In this document: positions 17,478 to 26,737 of the stretch, one piece after another
Numbering within the stretch: position 1 is the stretch's first letter
Layout of the letters: each line of letters begins with the position of its first letter
Origin: Komarekiella delphini-convector SJRDD-AB1
GTDB lineage: Bacteria > Cyanobacteriota > Cyanobacteriia > Cyanobacteriales > Nostocaceae
Direction: 5' to 3'
Assembly: GCF_014831675.1 (NCBI RefSeq)
Contig: NZ_VJXY01000012.1
Location: 1 to 64,000, forward strand
DNA: 64,000 bases
The notes under the pieces: generated by a model
The model's database searches: none
What the model was told of the DNA's origin: nothing
Seen by the model: the letters and a program-made list of their open reading frames with translations, nothing else
Program-made: the position numbers and the translations under genes

Positions 17478-17802
17478 GTTGCAAAAATCTACGATACTAT
17501 GAGATAGCAGTCCTGAGTCATGAGTCATCGAACTTTTGAGCAGAGGAAGTTTATCTTGAAAAGTCCACATCAGACACCAAACTTCTGTTCGCCTCTATCC
17601 GGTGCTCAGAGTTATTGGAAATAGTAAGATCGAAAAGTCCAGAGCGGATAGCGCAGTTAAGCCGTGTCCGCGTCACTTGCTAAGTCCTACATAAAGTTAG
17701 GAATCTCAGTCCTCAACACTGAAGTTAGGGCAAAGCATCTACATATACAGTTATGAGTAATTATAAAAACTCATTGCTGAGTTCCGGGAATGGAGAGCCG
17801 AC
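17478..17802. other. Intergenic region upstream of pspA-like gene
   Basis: This 325-bp gap contains short TGAGTCATGAGTCAT-type repeats near 17513-17527 and probably the promoter of the tandem PspA/Vipp1 genes. I see no gene or terminator that I can support. Confidence 0.4.
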
Positions 17803-18546
17803 ATGGAATTGATCAAGCGTATCCTGCGAGTAATTCGGGCTAATCTTAATAGTTTGATAGGCAGTGCTGAAGATCCAGAAAAGATTCTGGAACAAACTGT
17901 TTTAGAGATGCAGGGAAATCTGGTGCAATTGCGGCAGGGTGTAGCACAAGCGATCGCTACGCAAAAACGCACGGAACGACAGGCAACGGCTACCCAGTCT
18001 CAAGCAGAAGAATGGTATCGCCGCGCCCAATTGGCACTGCAACAAGGCAATGAACCTCTAGCACGGGAAGCTTTGACTAAACGTCGGGCTTACCAAGAAA
18101 CCGCCAAAGCCCTCTGTGCTCAGATAGAGCAGCAGAACGATATCGTAGCTAGGCTAAAAAAGGATATGCGGACGCTAGAGTTAAAAATTTCCGAGGCTAA
18201 AACCAAAAAAGATATGTACATTGCTCGCGCCCGTTCTGCCGAGGCGTCTTATCGACTCCAAGAAATGCTCAGCGGAGTTTCTGCCACCAGCAGTTTAAGT
18301 GCCTTTGAGCGCATGGAAGAAAAAGTTTCGCAAATAGAAGCGATCGCTCAACTCAGTAGCGACGACCTAGAAAAACGATTTACCTCACTAGAATCTACTA
18401 ATGATGTTGATGCTGAACTAGCAGCAATGAAGGTACAGGTTTTAAATCAAGCAGAAAATACCCAGCACGACAGTCTCCTTACCGAGAGCAATCAGAGAAC
18501 AGTGCTACCTCCCCAACAGCAGATACCCAAATCTGAGGAAACATGA
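17803..18546 (+). CDS. PspA/IM30 family protein (first of tandem pair)
   Basis: PspA/IM30 proteins are ESCRT-III-like and assemble on stressed membranes. This 247-residue copy shows the amphipathic N-terminal helix (MELIKRILRVIRANLNSLIG), EDPEKILEQTVLEMQ, and the long coiled coil through SEAKTKKDMYIARA and FERMEEKVSQIEA. It lacks the conserved C-terminal helix that marks Vipp1 and ends in a Gln-rich tail, so I call it the PspA-like paralogue. The N-terminus is unusual in having ELIKRILR where most members have LFDRI. It lies 162 bp before the Vipp1 gene on the same strand, probably with coordinated stress expression. Confidence 0.88.
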   Translation: MELIKRILRVIRANLNSLIGSAEDPEKILEQTVLEMQGNLVQLRQGVAQAIATQKRTERQATATQSQAEEWYRRAQLALQQGNEPLAREALTKRRAYQETAKALCAQIEQQNDIVARLKKDMRTLELKISEAKTKKDMYIARARSAEASYRLQEMLSGVSATSSLSAFERMEEKVSQIEAIAQLSSDDLEKRFTSLESTNDVDAELAAMKVQVLNQAENTQHDSLLTESNQRTVLPPQQQIPKSEET

Positions 18547-18708
18547 AGTTCGGATAATTACCGCAGCTTGGACATATCTTAATATTAAAGAGTCGTTGGG
18601 AGGTACTGATCCAACCTGGAAAGATTACATTGAAATAGGTAGCTATTAAAAAGTAAAAAAGCTAACGGTCTAACAAAGCGCGTAAACCACACAAGGAAAA
18701 ACAAGATT

Positions 18709-19485
18709 ATGGGATTATTTGATCGCATTAAGCGAGTAGTCGGTGCTAACCTCAACGACTTGGTAAATAAAGCAGAAGATCCGGAAAAAATGCTAGAACA
18801 AGCCATCCTGGAAATGCAGGAAGACTTGGTACAGTTGCGTCAGGGAGTTGCCCAGACCATTGCTGCCCAAAAACGCAGCGAAAAACAGTATAATGATGCC
18901 CAAAATGAAATTAATAAATGGCAGCGCAATGCCCAATTAGCCCTACAAAAAGGTGATGAGAATCTAGCACGGCAAGCCCTAGAGCGCAAAAAGACTTATA
19001 CTGACACCAGCGCAGCGCTCAAAGCTAGTTTGGATACGCAAAGCACTCAAGTAGAAACCCTCAAGCGCAACTTAATCCAGCTGGAAAGCAAGATTTCTGA
19101 GGCCAAAACCAAGAAAGAAATGCTCAGAGCTAGAATCACCACGGCCAAAGCCCAAGAGCAACTCCAAGGCATGGTGAGTGGTATGAATACCAGCAGTGCA
19201 ATGGCTGCCTTTGAGCGGATGGAAGAAAAAGTCTTGATGCAAGAAGCCCGTGCTCAGTCCGCACAAGAATTAGCAGGTGCAGATTTAGAAACCCAATTTG
19301 CACGTTTGGAATCTGGTAGCGATGTTGATGATGAATTGGCAGCGTTGAAGGCGCAAATGCTACCACCTGCGAGTCCCCAAAGTCAGCCCCAACTGCTGCC
19401 ACAACAAGAAACCAACGCTCCTAAGTCTAATGAAGTTGTTGATGCAGAGTTGGATTCTCTACGCAAGCAATTGGATCAAATGTAA
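18709..19485 (+). CDS. vipp1: Vipp1/IM30 vesicle-inducing protein in plastids
   Basis: Vipp1 maintains and repairs thylakoid membranes by forming ring and rod assemblies. The 258-residue protein starts MGLFDRIKRVVGANLNDLV, has EDPEKMLEQAILEMQEDLVQ and the coiled-coil core with SKISEAKTKKEMLRARI and AAFERMEEKVL. After a Pro/Gln linker it ends in the extra helix VVDAELDSLRKQLDQM, which distinguishes Vipp1 from PspA. About half the residues are shared with the gene just upstream, so the two arose by tandem duplication. Confidence 0.92.
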   Translation: MGLFDRIKRVVGANLNDLVNKAEDPEKMLEQAILEMQEDLVQLRQGVAQTIAAQKRSEKQYNDAQNEINKWQRNAQLALQKGDENLARQALERKKTYTDTSAALKASLDTQSTQVETLKRNLIQLESKISEAKTKKEMLRARITTAKAQEQLQGMVSGMNTSSAMAAFERMEEKVLMQEARAQSAQELAGADLETQFARLESGSDVDDELAALKAQMLPPASPQSQPQLLPQQETNAPKSNEVVDAELDSLRKQLDQM

Positions 19486-19661
19486 CATTGGCAAAAAACT
19501 TATTTGAAGTCAATCCCACGCCTGTTGGTTGTGGGATTTTGCATAAATTGTCAGTTGTTTGTTTTTTGTCATTGATGACTGATAACTGACCACTGACTCT
19601 CAGTTTGGGATAAAGTATTGTGTGTGCCAACTTTGATCAATGCCACCTCATGGAGACTGCA

Positions 19662-19997
19662 ATGAGTAAGGGTGTAATCACCATAACTGATGCTGAGTTT
19701 GAAGCCGAAGTATTGAAAGCCGATCTACCAGTATTGGTTTACTTTTGGGCTTCTTGGTGCGGGCCTTGTCAATTGATGTCGCCAGCGATTAACTCAGCTG
19801 CTACCGCATATAGCGATCGCCTCAAAGTCGTTAAAATGGAAATTGACCCAAATCCACTAACTGTCAAGCAGTACCAAGTGGAAGGCGTACCCGCTCTCAG
19901 ACTGATTCAAGACGAGAAAGTTTTAATATCCACTGAGGGAGTCATCGGTAAAGACAAATTACTCACCCTCCTAGATACGCACTTAAGTAGTAATTAG
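19662..19997 (+). CDS. Thioredoxin-family protein
   Basis: The protein has the thioredoxin fold with the redox-active WCGPC (YFWASWCGPCQLMSP) and the cis-Pro segment EGVPALRLI. It reduces or exchanges protein disulfides. The frame is open upstream to GTG 19620, but ATG 19662 is preceded by GGAGA at a good distance and gives the ordinary start MSKGVITITDAEF, so I place it there (111 residues). Spacing to the neighbours suggests its own promoter; repeats of the TCATTGATGACTGATAACTGACC type precede it (about 19556-19600). Confidence 0.92.
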   Translation: MSKGVITITDAEFEAEVLKADLPVLVYFWASWCGPCQLMSPAINSAATAYSDRLKVVKMEIDPNPLTVKQYQVEGVPALRLIQDEKVLISTEGVIGKDKLLTLLDTHLSSN

Positions 19998-20049
19998 TCA
20001 TCAATCATTAGCAAATGATCTAGACGCGCCAGCGGCTACTCTTTGAGTT

Positions 20050-20235
20050 CCCCGTTTGCGGAGCGTCCCATAAGCAAGGAGTACCCGCAGGGTAGGACAA
20101 AGCGAAAAGTTTGAGCCGAACGCGAGTGCGTCTCGTAGAGAGGAAGCCTCGGATCAAACTTTTCAAGAGAGGACAAAGCGCAAAGTCTGAGCTAAGGCTT
20201 CCTTAGATCAGAACTTTGTAAGAGAGGACAAATGA
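20050..20235. repeat. Interspersed repeats ending in RBS and ATG of the aminotransferase gene
   Basis: GC-rich repeat units (GACAAAGCGAAAAGTTTGAG, GACAAAGCGCAAAGTCTGAG with inner palindromes) fill the gap. The last unit, AACTTTGTAAGAGAGGACAA then ATGAC, matches 5866-5886 exactly, and its ATG is the start codon of the next gene. Confidence 0.8.
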
Positions 20236-21509
20236 CTAACATACAATTTGCAAAACGTTTACAACCTCTGCAATCCAATGTATTTGCTGATATGGACAAG
20301 GCCAAAGCCACAGCTTTGGCAGCTGGACGACAGTTAATTGATCTGTCACTGGGATCTTCTGATTTACCAGCTGAGGCACACGTTATTGAGGCGATCGTCC
20401 AGTCCCTACATGATCACAGTACCCACGGTTATTTGCTGTTTAATGGCACCCAAGCATTTCGCCAAGCTGCAGCCAACTGGTATGAACACAAATTTGGCAT
20501 CAAAGTCGATCCGCAAACTGAGGTGTTGCCCCTCATTGGTTCCCAAGAAGGCACAGCCCATTTACCCTTAGCATTGCTTAATCCAGGAGATTTTGCCCTG
20601 TTGCAAGATCCAGGCTATCCCTCCCATGCTGGGGGAGTATACCTAGCCAGCGGTCAAATTTACCCAATGCCACTACGGGCAGAAAACGGTTTTTTGCCAG
20701 AATTTGCCGATATTCCGGCCCCCGTCTTGACCCAGTCGCGGATGATGGTTTTAAGCTATCCTCACAATCCCACCGCTGCGATCGCGCCATTATCTTTTTT
20801 CCAAGAAGCTGTCGCCTTCTGTCAGCAACACAATCTCGTCTTGGTTCATGATTTTCCCTACGTAGATTTGGTATTTGAGGCTGGGGAGTGGGAAAATTCT
20901 CATCACAGTCCAAAATCTAAAATCCGTCTTGGAAAGTTTGCCACGGAGGGAAACCCTCCTTGCAACTTTCCGCAAAATCCAAAATCCTTAGTCCCTTCTA
21001 TTCTGCAAGCTGACCCAGATAAAAGCGTTTCTATTGAATTTTTTACCCTTTCCAAGTCCTATAATATGGGCGGCTTCCGCATTGGCTATGCTATTGGTAA
21101 TGCCCAATTAATTAACGCCTTACGCCAGGTAAAAGCAGCAGTTGATTTTAATCAATATCGAGGTATTTTAAATGGTGCGATCGCTGCACTGACTGGGCCG
21201 CAAACTGGAGTTCAATCTGCTGTTGCTACCTTCCGTCAACGCCGTGATGCTTTCATTACTGCCTTACACCACATTGGCTGGCACGTTTCCACTCCCAAGG
21301 CCACAATGTATATCTGGGCAAAGTTGCCCTCACCCTGGAGCCAAAACTCCATAGAATTTTGTACTCAATTAGTCAAACAGACTGGTATAGCCGCTTCACC
21401 AGGTGCCGGCTTTGGCAAATCTGGAGAAGGGTATGTCCGTTTTGCCTTGGTGCATGAACCACCATTGCTAGAAAATGCTGTAAAGCGAATTGCTGAGTTT
21501 CTTAATTGA
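20232..21509 (+). CDS. PLP-dependent aminotransferase class I/II
   Basis: This fold-type I aminotransferase belongs to the branch that includes LL-diaminopimelate and aspartate aminotransferases. It has LSLGSSDLPAEAHV, GSQEGTAHLPLALLNPGD, YPHNPTAA, and the PLP lysine in TLSKSYNMGGFRIGYAIG. The C-terminal part ends with GEGYVRFALV, which carries the substrate-carboxylate Arg. At 425 residues it is longer than relatives because of a repeat-derived insertion of about 30 residues (DNA 20895-20990) between FEAGEW and SILQADPD, just before the PLP lysine segment. Frame and catalytic residues are kept. The amino donor and acceptor are not certain. Confidence 0.88.
   Translation: MTNIQFAKRLQPLQSNVFADMDKAKATALAAGRQLIDLSLGSSDLPAEAHVIEAIVQSLHDHSTHGYLLFNGTQAFRQAAANWYEHKFGIKVDPQTEVLPLIGSQEGTAHLPLALLNPGDFALLQDPGYPSHAGGVYLASGQIYPMPLRAENGFLPEFADIPAPVLTQSRMMVLSYPHNPTAAIAPLSFFQEAVAFCQQHNLVLVHDFPYVDLVFEAGEWENSHHSPKSKIRLGKFATEGNPPCNFPQNPKSLVPSILQADPDKSVSIEFFTLSKSYNMGGFRIGYAIGNAQLINALRQVKAAVDFNQYRGILNGAIAALTGPQTGVQSAVATFRQRRDAFITALHHIGWHVSTPKATMYIWAKLPSPWSQNSIEFCTQLVKQTGIAASPGAGFGKSGEGYVRFALVHEPPLLENAVKRIAEFLN
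20895..20990. repeat. In-frame palindromic repeat inserted in aminotransferase gene
   Basis: GTCTTGGAAAGTTTGCCACGG, AGGGAAACCCTCC and GCAACTTTCCGC form the same hairpin unit seen between genes at 12563-12611. It is flanked by CAAAATCTAAAATCC and CAAAATCCAAAATCC. It is translated as a Lys/Asn/Pro-rich segment absent from related enzymes. Confidence 0.85.
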
Positions 21510-21682
21510 ACTTCTACTTAAGTGGCTACCGTCCCCAAGGTTCTAATCGCACAAACCGTCTTGAGAATACAACTTCATATTTAGCTAATGAGTGTTTAAC
21601 TTACAAATTATTTCAGCAGTATGCTCTAAAGCTTGCTTTAATACATTGATACGCCAAAGCTTTACTCACTAAGTAAGAAAAG

Positions 21683-21711
21683 ACACCAGCCACCGCTACT
21701 GGTGTTTTTTT
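21683..21711 (+). terminator. Rho-independent terminator
   Basis: ACACCAG, a nine-base loop, CTGGTGT and seven T residues form a classic intrinsic terminator. It lies 174 bp past the aminotransferase stop, so it may end that transcript or a short RNA in between. Confidence 0.8.
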
Positions 21712-22259
21712 GTGTCAATCTCTGCGTTACTAAAGTATTTGAATTTCAAACATATATAGCAGTTGAAGTATAGGTTAGGACAATGTTGATTGCTCAAAGC
21801 CTTGTAGACGCGAAGCGGCTTCCCGTAGGGTAGTAGTTGGATTTATACGGGCTAAACCATAGCTATCCGCGCTTCAGCACTCTGTTATATTCCAAAACAT
21901 TTGGGTTTTGCAAGCGGGCATCCAACCTCAAGGTGAAACCGTATAACTCTTCTATAATATTTCATATAAAATTATGAGTTATATTAATCACTAGCTTTAT
22001 TTACTAAATTAAGTAATTAAACGTATAAAAGTATAAAAATATTAGTCATCTTTTTATTGATAATCAACAGCAGCTTTACCAATCAGGTCTTCCAGTTTCA
22101 TAAACTGGGTTTGTACGCTCAGCTACCAAACACAGCTAACAATGCTGGTTACGCTTTTAAGCGGCCGTATTGCCATAAAGTCTGTAGTCAAGGCAGCCAA
22201 ACCCTAGAAGCGGCAGTAGTTTAAAACTTAACTCCCTAAATGACGGAGACTTTAAAAAC
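21712..22259. other. Intergenic region upstream of PEP-CTERM gene
   Basis: The region contains a GC-rich repeat unit (GACGCGAAGCGGCTTCCCGTAGGG, 21808-21831) in otherwise AT-rich DNA, and presumably the promoter of the secreted protein gene. No gene is visible. Confidence 0.4.
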
Positions 22260-23207
22260 ATGAAAATAACTTTTGAAAAATTTGTAATTGGTGCCTCAAT
22301 AGCTATTGGTGTGAGCGCTCTTGCTACTGTGCCAGCACAAGCTGGCACGCTCACCGGCGCAACTATCGGTGGAACAGCAGCAAGTGATTATTTAGTCTAT
22401 GATTCCAACGCTACAAATACCTTTGTCATACCCAATTCCCAGGCAAATGTGCAAAAAGTCCTAGATGGAAGCTCTGGAAATCCTACTGGAAATGTAGAGT
22501 TGCGAGCTAGCAGTGAACAAGTAGGTTTTGATTTCAGTAAAAACACCACCTTGACAGGGCAAATTGGTGGCAAAAGTATTACCTTGAGCAGTCTGACAGC
22601 AACAGATTGGTTTAGTACTGGGTCAGGATTAAGTACAAGCTATGGTGCACAGAACTTTGCAAATACTTGGTTTAACCAATTTTATAATGCAGCTGGTCTA
22701 ACAGCCAATGAATCTGCAATTAAATTGGCACTGAGTCTACCAAGTTTGACCCCTAGCTCATTTATCCGCCAGCAAGCCTTTAACGCATTTTTTGGTATTG
22801 GTGGTTTCCAACGCTCTAGCGACCCTAATATCTCTTACGTTAATCAAAATGACACCACTGGCGATATTCAAATTGGGTTAGCCGGTCACTACAATTTAAA
22901 AGATTACTATGCTCCTCTGTTAGGCTCCTTTGGTAATTTTCTCAAAGATGGCTTCCAAGCCAGTGAAGTTGTTAAAGTTACCTACAATGACAAAACTGAT
23001 TTCCTTTACAGCTTTTCTGCTACAGCAAGTGGACTAACCAACAGTGCAGGACTAGGTGCTGATGGCAAGTCTCACAGTGGCAACTATGAAGTTACCATCA
23101 AAGGTGTGCCTCCAACAGCAGTGCCAGAACCCTCAGTCATACTTGGTCTGCTGGGTGTTGCTGGAGTCTTCGCCACACAACGCAAGTTGAAAAAAGCGTC
23201 TATTTGA
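22260..23207 (+). CDS. PEP-CTERM sorting-domain protein
   Basis: This 315-residue secreted protein has a signal peptide (residues 1-28, cleavage after VPAQA) and a C-terminal VPEPS motif followed by a hydrophobic helix (VILGLLGVAGVFAT) and basic end (QRKLKK), the exosortase sorting signal. The mature part is rich in Ser, Gly, Asn and Thr with no catalytic motif. I recognise the general type (a cyanobacterial PEP-CTERM family beginning GTLTGATIGGTA) but not a function. ATG 22260 directly opens the signal peptide. A terminator follows 30 bp after the stop, so it is transcribed alone. Confidence 0.85.
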   Translation: MKITFEKFVIGASIAIGVSALATVPAQAGTLTGATIGGTAASDYLVYDSNATNTFVIPNSQANVQKVLDGSSGNPTGNVELRASSEQVGFDFSKNTTLTGQIGGKSITLSSLTATDWFSTGSGLSTSYGAQNFANTWFNQFYNAAGLTANESAIKLALSLPSLTPSSFIRQQAFNAFFGIGGFQRSSDPNISYVNQNDTTGDIQIGLAGHYNLKDYYAPLLGSFGNFLKDGFQASEVVKVTYNDKTDFLYSFSATASGLTNSAGLGADGKSHSGNYEVTIKGVPPTAVPEPSVILGLLGVAGVFATQRKLKKASI

Positions 23208-23237
23208 AACTGCCGTTTAAATACTACCATTCAGTAA

Positions 23238-23260
23238 GGGAGCTATAAGCTCCCTTTTTT
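23238..23260 (+). terminator. Rho-independent terminator after PEP-CTERM gene
   Basis: GGGAGCT, ATA, AGCTCCC and six T residues form a compact stem-loop with a T-run, 30 bp beyond the stop codon. Confidence 0.9.
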
Positions 23261-23650
23261 CATGAGCACTTTCTTACGACTATAAAATAATTTCTATCCT
23301 CGGTTAAATTACCTAATATCCAGATAACAACTTCTCTAGATAGAAAATTCTCTATCGTTTATTATAGTAAAATTCCTTAAAATTTACTGTAATAAACGAG
23401 GTGGATTAATTTCTAAAATAGACTAAATGTTTGCTAAATAAAATTCTAAAAATTACGTAAAGAAAAGCTTAAGTTTTATTGATGTTTGTCTTGTAAAATA
23501 ATATCATTAAACACAGGAGTGCAGCAAAAATTTAATTTATTTTTTATCTAAAATAAATAAATAATGTTTTTATTTTTCTAAGTTTTGTATGCAATGTTGT
23601 TTGAGTTTTTGGCAAAAACTACGAATTTTTACCTAAAAAGATAGGCAGCA
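23261..23650. other. AT-rich intergenic region
   Basis: This 390-bp AT-rich stretch upstream of the response regulator gene has no open frame or recognisable RNA. It presumably holds that gene's promoter. Confidence 0.35.
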
Positions 23651-24073
23651 ATGACAGCACATTTAATTACCATAAATCAGCAATTAAAATTGCATCAATT
23701 AAGACGGGTTTTGCTACTTGAAGATAATGATGTTAATAGGATGCTGTTGAGTGACTATCTAAGTTATTATGGATACGATGTCCAAAGCTTGTCAAAAGGC
23801 TCGACTTTTTTCTCAAGTATAGAAAAATTTCAGCCAGAGTTAATGTTATTAGACTTAAAGTTACCAGATATTGACGGTTATTCGCTCTTAGAACAGATCC
23901 AGAAAAAACCAAGTTTGTCAAAAATACCTATCATTGTGGTTTCAGCCTTTGCCTTTAAAGCTGATCAAGAACGAGCTATGAGATTAGGTGCACGTCACTA
24001 CTTTGTTAAACCCGTAAATCTTAAGAATCTGATTCTGACCATAGAAGAAGAGTTTACTGAGCGCTACGTATGA
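23651..24073 (+). CDS. Single-domain response regulator (CheY-like)
   Basis: The 140 residues are one receiver domain with a 15-residue N-terminal lead. Acidic residues in LLLEDNDVN bind Mg2+, the phospho-acceptor Asp is in LMLLDLKLPDIDG, the switch Ser is in VVSAFAF, and the Lys is in YFVKPVN. No output domain is attached, so it must act through partners. A convergent 57-codon gene lies 27 bp downstream. No histidine kinase is adjacent. Confidence 0.9.
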   Translation: MTAHLITINQQLKLHQLRRVLLLEDNDVNRMLLSDYLSYYGYDVQSLSKGSTFFSSIEKFQPELMLLDLKLPDIDGYSLLEQIQKKPSLSKIPIIVVSAFAFKADQERAMRLGARHYFVKPVNLKNLILTIEEEFTERYV

Positions 24074-24100
24074 ACTTGCCCAATTAACAACGTATTTATT

Positions 24101-24274
24101 CTATTTGTTTTGGGTAATAAACTCTTCAATAGTCTCACTCATATTTTGTACGGAACTACCAATTTTAGAAATTTTAAGTTGTAATTGTGCTAATAGCAAA
24201 ACTGCTGTTTGTAATTCATTAAGCATTTCACTCATAGACTCACGATACTGGGATTCAAAATCTTGTAAATTCAT
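24101..24274 (-). CDS. Small helical protein of unknown function (57 aa)
   Basis: The minus strand reads ATG at 24274 to TAG at 24101: MNLQDFESQYRESMSEMLNE, then a leucine-rich helix (LQTAVLLLAQLQLKI) and SSVQNMSETIEEFI. It is a short amphipathic, probably coiled-coil protein. Codon use and amphipathic pattern support coding, while the opposite strand is a poor protein. It is convergent with the single-domain response regulator. I recognise the pattern from other filamentous cyanobacteria but know no function. Confidence 0.65.
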   Translation of the reverse strand: MNLQDFESQYRESMSEMLNELQTAVLLLAQLQLKISKIGSSVQNMSETIEEFITQNK

Positions 24275-24777
24275 AGTTAGATTGTTATATTAAATAACTT
24301 TAAAAGTGACAACTACAATCATAATCATACATTTAATTTACTCAATCCGTTAATTTGCCTAATGTTATAAGTTAAATTTTAAATCCGAAATATTGCTTAT
24401 TAATTAATAAAAGACATATAAAAACATGATTAGCTTTGTAATATAAAAATTAAGAGTTTAATCCATCTTTATAAAAATTTATTATTAAAAATTAGTATTG
24501 AGAATAAAAGTGATTGACAAACTCTAGATAGAATATTTATATTAAAACTTAATTTATTTGATTGATCAATCAAATAAATTAGGAGTTTCTTAATAGTATT
24601 AATTTTAAACAGGTATGACTTTGAAGGAATGTAAGACACCTAAGAATACTATAAATTTAAGTGTAAATACGATACTCAAACACACTTATACTTAATATTT
24701 ACTTGATAAATGTTCTGTTAAATCGGCATAAAAAAATAATTTTTCTTAAAATAGAGAAAGATTACCTAACTTTGGTT
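24275..24777. other. AT-rich intergenic region upstream of uvrC
   Basis: About 500 bp of very AT-rich DNA, including the palindromic TTTATTTGATTGATCAATCAAATAAA at about 24553-24578 (a 13-bp inverted repeat with no loop), which could be a protein-binding site. No gene is visible. Confidence 0.45.
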
Positions 24778-26670
24778 GTGACAATACCTACTCAAACACT
24801 ACCACTGATTAAAGAACCCGAAAGACTGGAAAGCCGTCTAGCCGAAATTCCGCCGGAACCGGGAGTGTATTTCATGCGGGATAAGAACGATCGCATAATG
24901 TACATAGGTAAGTCACGCAAATTGCGATCGCGTGTCCGTTCCTATTTCCGAGACGCGTACAATAAGAGCGAACGCATAGCCACAATGGTAAAACTGGTGA
25001 CAGAAATTGAATTTATCGTCACCGATACCGAAGCTGAAGCTCTAGCGCTGGAAGCAAACTTGATTAAGCAACACCAGCCTTACTTTAACGTGTTGCTCAA
25101 GGATGATAAAAAATATCCCTATGTATGCATTACTTGGTCAGAAGACTATCCTCGGATTTTTATTACCCGCAAGCGCCAATTAGGTAAAGAAAAAGATAAA
25201 TTTTACGGCCCTTATACTGATTCTGGTCTATTGCGAGAAATATTACGCCTGTGCAAGCGAATTTTCCCCTTAAGACAACGACCTCAACCACTGTTCAAAG
25301 ATCGTCCTTGCTTGAATTATGATTTAGGACGATGTCCGGGTGTGTGTCAACAACTGATTTCATCAGAAGAATACCGCAAAATTGTGCAAAAAATAGCGAT
25401 GGTATTCCAAGGTCGGACTCAAGAACTGATTGATATCTTGACACAACAAATGCAAGCAGCAGCAGAGGGGTTGAACTTTGAGTCAGCGGCACGGATTCGC
25501 GATCAAATTGCTGGCTTAAAGTCGCTAAATGCAAATCAAAAAGTGTCGCTACCAGATGATACAGTTTCACGGGATGCGATCGCACTGGCAGCTGATGATA
25601 AACACGCGTGCATTCAATTATTCCAGATTCGTGCTGGACAATTAGTAGGACGCCTAGCATTTGTAGCTGATACTCATGCAGAACCAGGAGCTATTCTACA
25701 ACGAGCTTTAGAGGAACATTACCAAACAGCTGACTCGGTGGAAATACCCACAGAGATTTTAGTACAACATGATTTACCAGATGGGGAGATATTGGCGGAT
25801 GTTTTGACTCAACGTAAAGGAAGAAAAGTAACGATTTTGGCTCCCATGCGCCAAACTAAGGCAGAATTAATTGAGATGGTAGAGCGAAATGCCCAGTATG
25901 AATTGCAAAGAATGCAAAAATTGGGCGATCGCAATGACCAAGCAATGCAAGATTTAGCCGCCATTCTCGATTTACCAGACTTACCTCATCGCATCGAAGG
26001 TTATGATATTTCCCATATTCAAGGGTCAAATGCTGTAGCCTCCCAAGTCGTGTTTATTGATGGCTTACCCGCTAAGCAGCACTATCGCCACTACAAAATC
26101 AAAAATCCCACAGTCACAGCGGGACATTCAGATGATTTTGCTAGTCTTGCTGAAGTTATCCAGCGTCGGTTCCGCAAGTATAGCGGCAGCGAAAGCTCTA
26201 CAGATTTACAATTGCCACGCTTGGGTAATCCTGACTGGCCTGATTTAATCATGATAGATGGTGGTAAGGGTCAGCTATCATCAGTTGTTGCTGTTTTGCA
26301 AGAGATGAATGTATTAGAGGATTTGCGAGTTGTTAGTTTGGCGAAGCAGCGAGAGGAGATTTTTTTACCAGGAGAGTCCAAACCTTTGACAACTGATGCT
26401 GAACAACCAGGAGTACAGTTGTTGCGACGGTTACGCGATGAAGCACATAGGTTTGCAGTGAGTTTTCATCGCCAGCAACGCACTGACAAGTTAAAGCGCT
26501 CGCGTTTAGATGAAATCCCCGGTTTGGGACACCATCGACAAAAGCAGCTATTGGGGCATTTTCGCTCAGTTGATTATATTCGGCAGGCCACACCTACACA
26601 ACTCGCTGAAGTTGCGGGGATTGGCCCTTATTTGGCTCAAGAAATTTACGATTATTTTCATCCTTCTTGA
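24778..26670 (+). CDS. uvrC: Excinuclease ABC subunit C
   Basis: UvrC makes both incisions in nucleotide excision repair, acting with UvrA and UvrB. The N-terminal GIY-YIG nuclease is visible ([22 protein letters not shown]), followed by a UvrB-binding (UVR) segment ([17 protein letters not shown]). The RNase H-like C-terminal nuclease comes next ([26 protein letters not shown]), and it closes with helix-hairpin-helix motifs ([25 protein letters not shown]). The frame is open upstream to 24703, but GTG 24778 gives the usual start ([20 protein letters not shown]), about 630 residues. It is complete and likely functional. Confidence 0.96.
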   Translation: MTIPTQTLPLIKEPERLESRLAEIPPEPGVYFMRDKNDRIMYIGKSRKLRSRVRSYFRDAYNKSERIATMVKLVTEIEFIVTDTEAEALALEANLIKQHQPYFNVLLKDDKKYPYVCITWSEDYPRIFITRKRQLGKEKDKFYGPYTDSGLLREILRLCKRIFPLRQRPQPLFKDRPCLNYDLGRCPGVCQQLISSEEYRKIVQKIAMVFQGRTQELIDILTQQMQAAAEGLNFESAARIRDQIAGLKSLNANQKVSLPDDTVSRDAIALAADDKHACIQLFQIRAGQLVGRLAFVADTHAEPGAILQRALEEHYQTADSVEIPTEILVQHDLPDGEILADVLTQRKGRKVTILAPMRQTKAELIEMVERNAQYELQRMQKLGDRNDQAMQDLAAILDLPDLPHRIEGYDISHIQGSNAVASQVVFIDGLPAKQHYRHYKIKNPTVTAGHSDDFASLAEVIQRRFRKYSGSESSTDLQLPRLGNPDWPDLIMIDGGKGQLSSVVAVLQEMNVLEDLRVVSLAKQREEIFLPGESKPLTTDAEQPGVQLLRRLRDEAHRFAVSFHRQQRTDKLKRSRLDEIPGLGHHRQKQLLGHFRSVDYIRQATPTQLAEVAGIGPYLAQEIYDYFHPS

Positions 26671-26696
26671 TAACTCTTCACTTCTGGTGTGGTTTA

Positions 26697-26737
26697 GGAA
26701 AAGGGTAAGGGTTTAAATTCACCCCTTACCCTTTTCC
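26697..26737. terminator. Hairpin after uvrC
   Basis: GGAAAAGGGTAAGGG and CCCTTACCCTTTTCC form a perfect 15-bp stem with an 11-base loop, 26 bp past the uvrC stop. The T-run is weak, but the position fits a transcript end. Confidence 0.7.
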
